Below are positions 33,925 through 35,766 of a DNA stretch of 35,766 nucleotides, piece by piece. The position numbers and the translations under genes were made by a program. Positions within the stretch are counted from its first letter, which is position 1. Every line of letters begins with the position of its first letter. The DNA comes from Acidobacteriota bacterium (GTDB lineage Bacteria > Acidobacteriota > Terriglobia > Terriglobales > Acidobacteriaceae). The stretch covers positions 1 to 35,766 of the forward strand of contig QIBC01000004.1 in NCBI GenBank assembly GCA_003225215.1, written 5' to 3'. The notes beneath the pieces are model-generated. The model was not told where the DNA came from. It saw only the letters and a list, made by a program, of their open reading frames with translations, and ran no database searches.

Positions 33925-33947
33925 ACGCGTTGTTAGAGCAATCCTAG
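33921..33947 (+). pseudogene. Vestige of a VapC-type PIN toxin start
   Basis: TTG overlaps the antitoxin stop, and the next codons read MNALLEQS before a TAG. MNALLDT is the common opening of the PIN toxins paired with this antitoxin group. The first five codons fit, then the gene is lost. The match is short, so this rests mainly on position and coupling. Confidence 0.45.
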
Positions 33948-33994
33948 GTTGTGTTCCCTGAGAAAAGCAAACACAAGATGTTTCGACTCCGGTC

Positions 33995-34020
33995 TCCCGC
34001 GCTGGTGAAAGCGCGCGGGA
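33995..34020. terminator. Hairpin between the antitoxin and HAD genes
   Basis: TCCCGCGC (33995-34002) and GCGCGGGA (34013-34020) form a perfect 8-bp stem with a 10-nt loop, between convergent genes. It lacks a U-run on the plus strand, but could act for either direction. Confidence 0.45.
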
Positions 34021-34061
34021 ACCCTCCTTCGCTCAACATGGATATCTCGGTGAGGGATGCA

Positions 34062-34739
34062 CTAACCATGAAACTCACATAGCGCCTGATCCAAATCCAG
34101 CAGCGATTCGATTCTAGGCAGATTTCTAGTTGCGTAAACACCCGCGACATCCATCAGCATTGCACTCATGCCGACCTTTTGTGCTCCTAAATAGTCGATC
34201 GAATAGATGTCCCCGAGGTACAGCGCCCGATCCGCCAGGACGCCCATAGCTGCGAGCGCTGCTTGAAAGATTTGCGGCGCGGGCTTCTCGTATCCGACGT
34301 TGCCGGAGTCGATCACGTGCTCGAAGTATTTGCCTAACCCAACCGTTGCAAGCCTTTCGGCCATGTGTCCGTCAGAATTGGAAATCACAGCCAGCCGAAA
34401 TTTCTCCTTCATCGACTCGAGCACTTCGATAGTCCCCGGACGCATGCGGCTCCAGTTTGATGAAGTTCGAGCGAGGCTAACTAACTCCAGGCGCAGCGAG
34501 ATGTCGTTCACTTTGAGTGTGCGTAAGAGATGCGCGTAGTAGGTCTCCCAATATTGCTGATCGACCTTGCGCGTCTGCGAGACGATCAAGTCCATGTCCT
34601 GGCGTGCGACACGTTCGGCAGCGAAAAGCTGCGCCTCTGTGGGATGGATTCCACGATTCCACAGCGGAGACAGTGTCTTTTCGTGATCGGGAAACAGAAG
34701 TGTGTTGCCTACGTCGAAGAAAACCACCTCGATGGGCAT
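34062..34739 (-). CDS. HAD family hydrolase
   Basis: 225 residues with the four HAD motifs: FFDVGNTLL (motif I; nucleophile Asp, with the second Asp of DxD replaced by Gly-Asn), VISNSDG (motif II), YEKPAPQIF (motif III Lys) and YLGDIYSIDYLG (motif IV Asp). A helical cap sits between motifs I and II, as in subfamily IA (phosphoglycolate phosphatase and haloacid dehalogenase relatives). It is most probably a small-molecule phosphatase; the second motif-I Asp, which acts as acid/base in phosphatases, is Asn here (or shifted), so the activity is less certain. Its start lies 10 bp before the RND gene end as read along the same strand, so it could be co-transcribed with that gene. Confidence 0.88.
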   Translation of the reverse strand: MPIEVVFFDVGNTLLFPDHEKTLSPLWNRGIHPTEAQLFAAERVARQDMDLIVSQTRKVDQQYWETYYAHLLRTLKVNDISLRLELVSLARTSSNWSRMRPGTIEVLESMKEKFRLAVISNSDGHMAERLATVGLGKYFEHVIDSGNVGYEKPAPQIFQAALAAMGVLADRALYLGDIYSIDYLGAQKVGMSAMLMDVAGVYATRNLPRIESLLDLDQALCEFHG

Positions 34740-34749
34740 ACTCTCAAGC

Positions 34750-35766
34750 TTATCGTGTGATCGCTTCTTCTCTTCGTCCGGTGAGATAGAAGTGCACAGC
34801 AGGCGTGACCAATAGCGAGAGCACCATTGAAATAAGGATGCCCCCGATTACAGCAATGGCTAGCGGCTGAAGCATTTCCGATCCTGCGCCCAGCGCGAAA
34901 GCGAGGGGCAGCATCCCCGCGATGGCCGCAATGGCAGTCATGGCGATCGGACGCAAGCGTCGCCGGCCGGCGCGCATCATGGCATCTTCGGGCGCAAATC
35001 CGGCGCGGCGGAATTCGTGTTCGGCGTCAAGCAACAGGATTCCGTTCTTGGCCACGATACCGATCACCATGATGAGTCCCATGAACGCGGAAACGCTAAA
35101 TGTCGTGCCCGTGATCAGCAGCGCAAAGAAGACTCCGGCAGTCGAGAGCAGTGCCGAAGCGAGTATGGCCGTGGGAGCGGAGAAGCTGCGGAACTCAAAC
35201 AGCAACACCGCAAAAACGAAGGCGAATGCCATCACGAAGACAAAGACGAAGTCGCGGAAGGTCTGCTGCTGCTCGGCGTAGAGCCCGCCATACTCGATGC
35301 GAATCGAGGAGGGAAGGTGTAGCTTGGCGATTTCGGCTTGCACTTTGCTGATGCCGGTTCCCAGATCGATCCCTTCAAACCGAGCAGTGACTTCCAAATC
35401 ACGCTGCAGATTCTCACGGCGAATTTCTGTCTGCCCCGGAATTTGCGTTACTGTCGCCAATGAGCCGAGCGTTGCGGTGCGGCCTGCGGAGCTTGCGAGC
35501 AACGTGTTCTTCATCGCTTCAATGTTCGCGCGATTGGCATCCGGGAACCTGACCCGCACAGTGTAAGCACGATTGTTCACGACGACAGGAGTCGCGGCAG
35601 GCTCACCTTCAAGAATGGCAGAAGCGTCGATGGCAACTTCGTCCGGAGTAAAGCCGGCGCGTGACGTCACCGCAGGATCGATCTGGTAGTTCAATGCCGG
35701 GCCGCTGGTCGTGTTCTCTACACCGTCCTTGACGTCGACCACCCCTTTGATTTTGGAGATTGCATC
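34750..35766 (-). CDS. RND efflux pump, C-terminal part (runs off the window)
   Basis: The last 338 or so residues of an RND permease. The frame is open to the right edge. The segment holds the second porter half (ALNYQIDPAVTSRAGFTPDE) and the second transmembrane bundle, including the proton-relay motif GIVAKNGILLLDAEHE with its Lys, and LRPIAMTAIAAIAGMLPLAF. The motif KNGILLLD rather than KNSILIVE, and the GFTPDEVA and GGLYAEQQQTF segments, place it nearer the heavy-metal/CusA-like or MdtB-like branches than the HAE1 pump at 5906. This is a tentative subclass. The N-terminal part and any adaptor gene lie outside. Confidence 0.93.
   Translation of the reverse strand, partial: DAISKIKGVVDVKDGVENTTSGPALNYQIDPAVTSRAGFTPDEVAIDASAILEGEPAATPVVVNNRAYTVRVRFPDANRANIEAMKNTLLASSAGRTATLGSLATVTQIPGQTEIRRENLQRDLEVTARFEGIDLGTGISKVQAEIAKLHLPSSIRIEYGGLYAEQQQTFRDFVFVFVMAFAFVFAVLLFEFRSFSAPTAILASALLSTAGVFFALLITGTTFSVSAFMGLIMVIGIVAKNGILLLDAEHEFRRAGFAPEDAMMRAGRRRLRPIAMTAIAAIAGMLPLAFALGAGSEMLQPLAIAVIGGILISMVLSLLVTPAVHFYLTGRREEAITR

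Overview
The window is about 35.8 kb of chromosomal DNA, moderately GC-rich. It most likely comes from an acidobacterium (Acidobacteriota, Terriglobia-like). The main evidence is an ADOP-type FtsX/MacB permease behind its PadR regulator, a very large Oar-like TonB receptor with an N-terminal carboxypeptidase-regulatory domain, and frequent GTG/TTG starts. No rRNA, CRISPR array or intact mobile element is visible. The taxonomic call is inference from gene content.

Left part (1-9091): the tail of a sulfatase, a secreted alpha/beta-hydrolase, then on the minus strand a PadR regulator and an ADOP permease broken by an internal deletion. Three related inverted repeats precede padR. An RND adaptor and pump gene pair (HAE1 type) follows on the plus strand.

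Middle-left (9092-11031) is a small graveyard of mobile DNA: a frameshifted group II intron reverse-transcriptase remnant, a Tyr-rich lipoprotein, the catalytic half of a tyrosine recombinase, and immediately beyond it the 3' half of a tRNA-Phe in exact register. The last two look like the relic of an integrated element.

The centre (11032-24403) is the most interesting part. A secreted phosphodiesterase and a secreted YncE-like beta-propeller are divergently transcribed. Next comes a six-gene plus-strand run: TonB receptor, MmgE/PrpD-fold protein with a Tat signal, lipoprotein joining a carboxypeptidase-regulatory domain, a CxxCH haem site and a Vgb-type propeller, MFS carboxylate-type transporter, OmpR-type response regulator and sensor kinase. 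Three promoter regions (phosphodiesterase, propeller, TonB operon) each carry one copy of a 17-bp element, TTT(A/C)AG-N5-CTTAAT, pointing at its gene. I propose that they form one regulon controlled by the two-component system at the end of the operon: outer-membrane uptake, periplasmic processing by lyase-like enzymes and inner-membrane import of an unknown, possibly carboxylate, compound.

The right part (24404-35766) is mostly independent small units: an unrecognised 495-aa protein, a double PilZ protein, a MarR regulator divergent from a DUF4386-like membrane protein with an operator over the start codon, a truncated SDR gene, a decayed stretch beside tRNA-Pro(CGG), pirin, a GNAT acetyltransferase, an M13 metallopeptidase, a VapB-like antitoxin whose toxin is reduced to a few codons, a HAD hydrolase, and the 3' end of a second RND pump gene running off the window.
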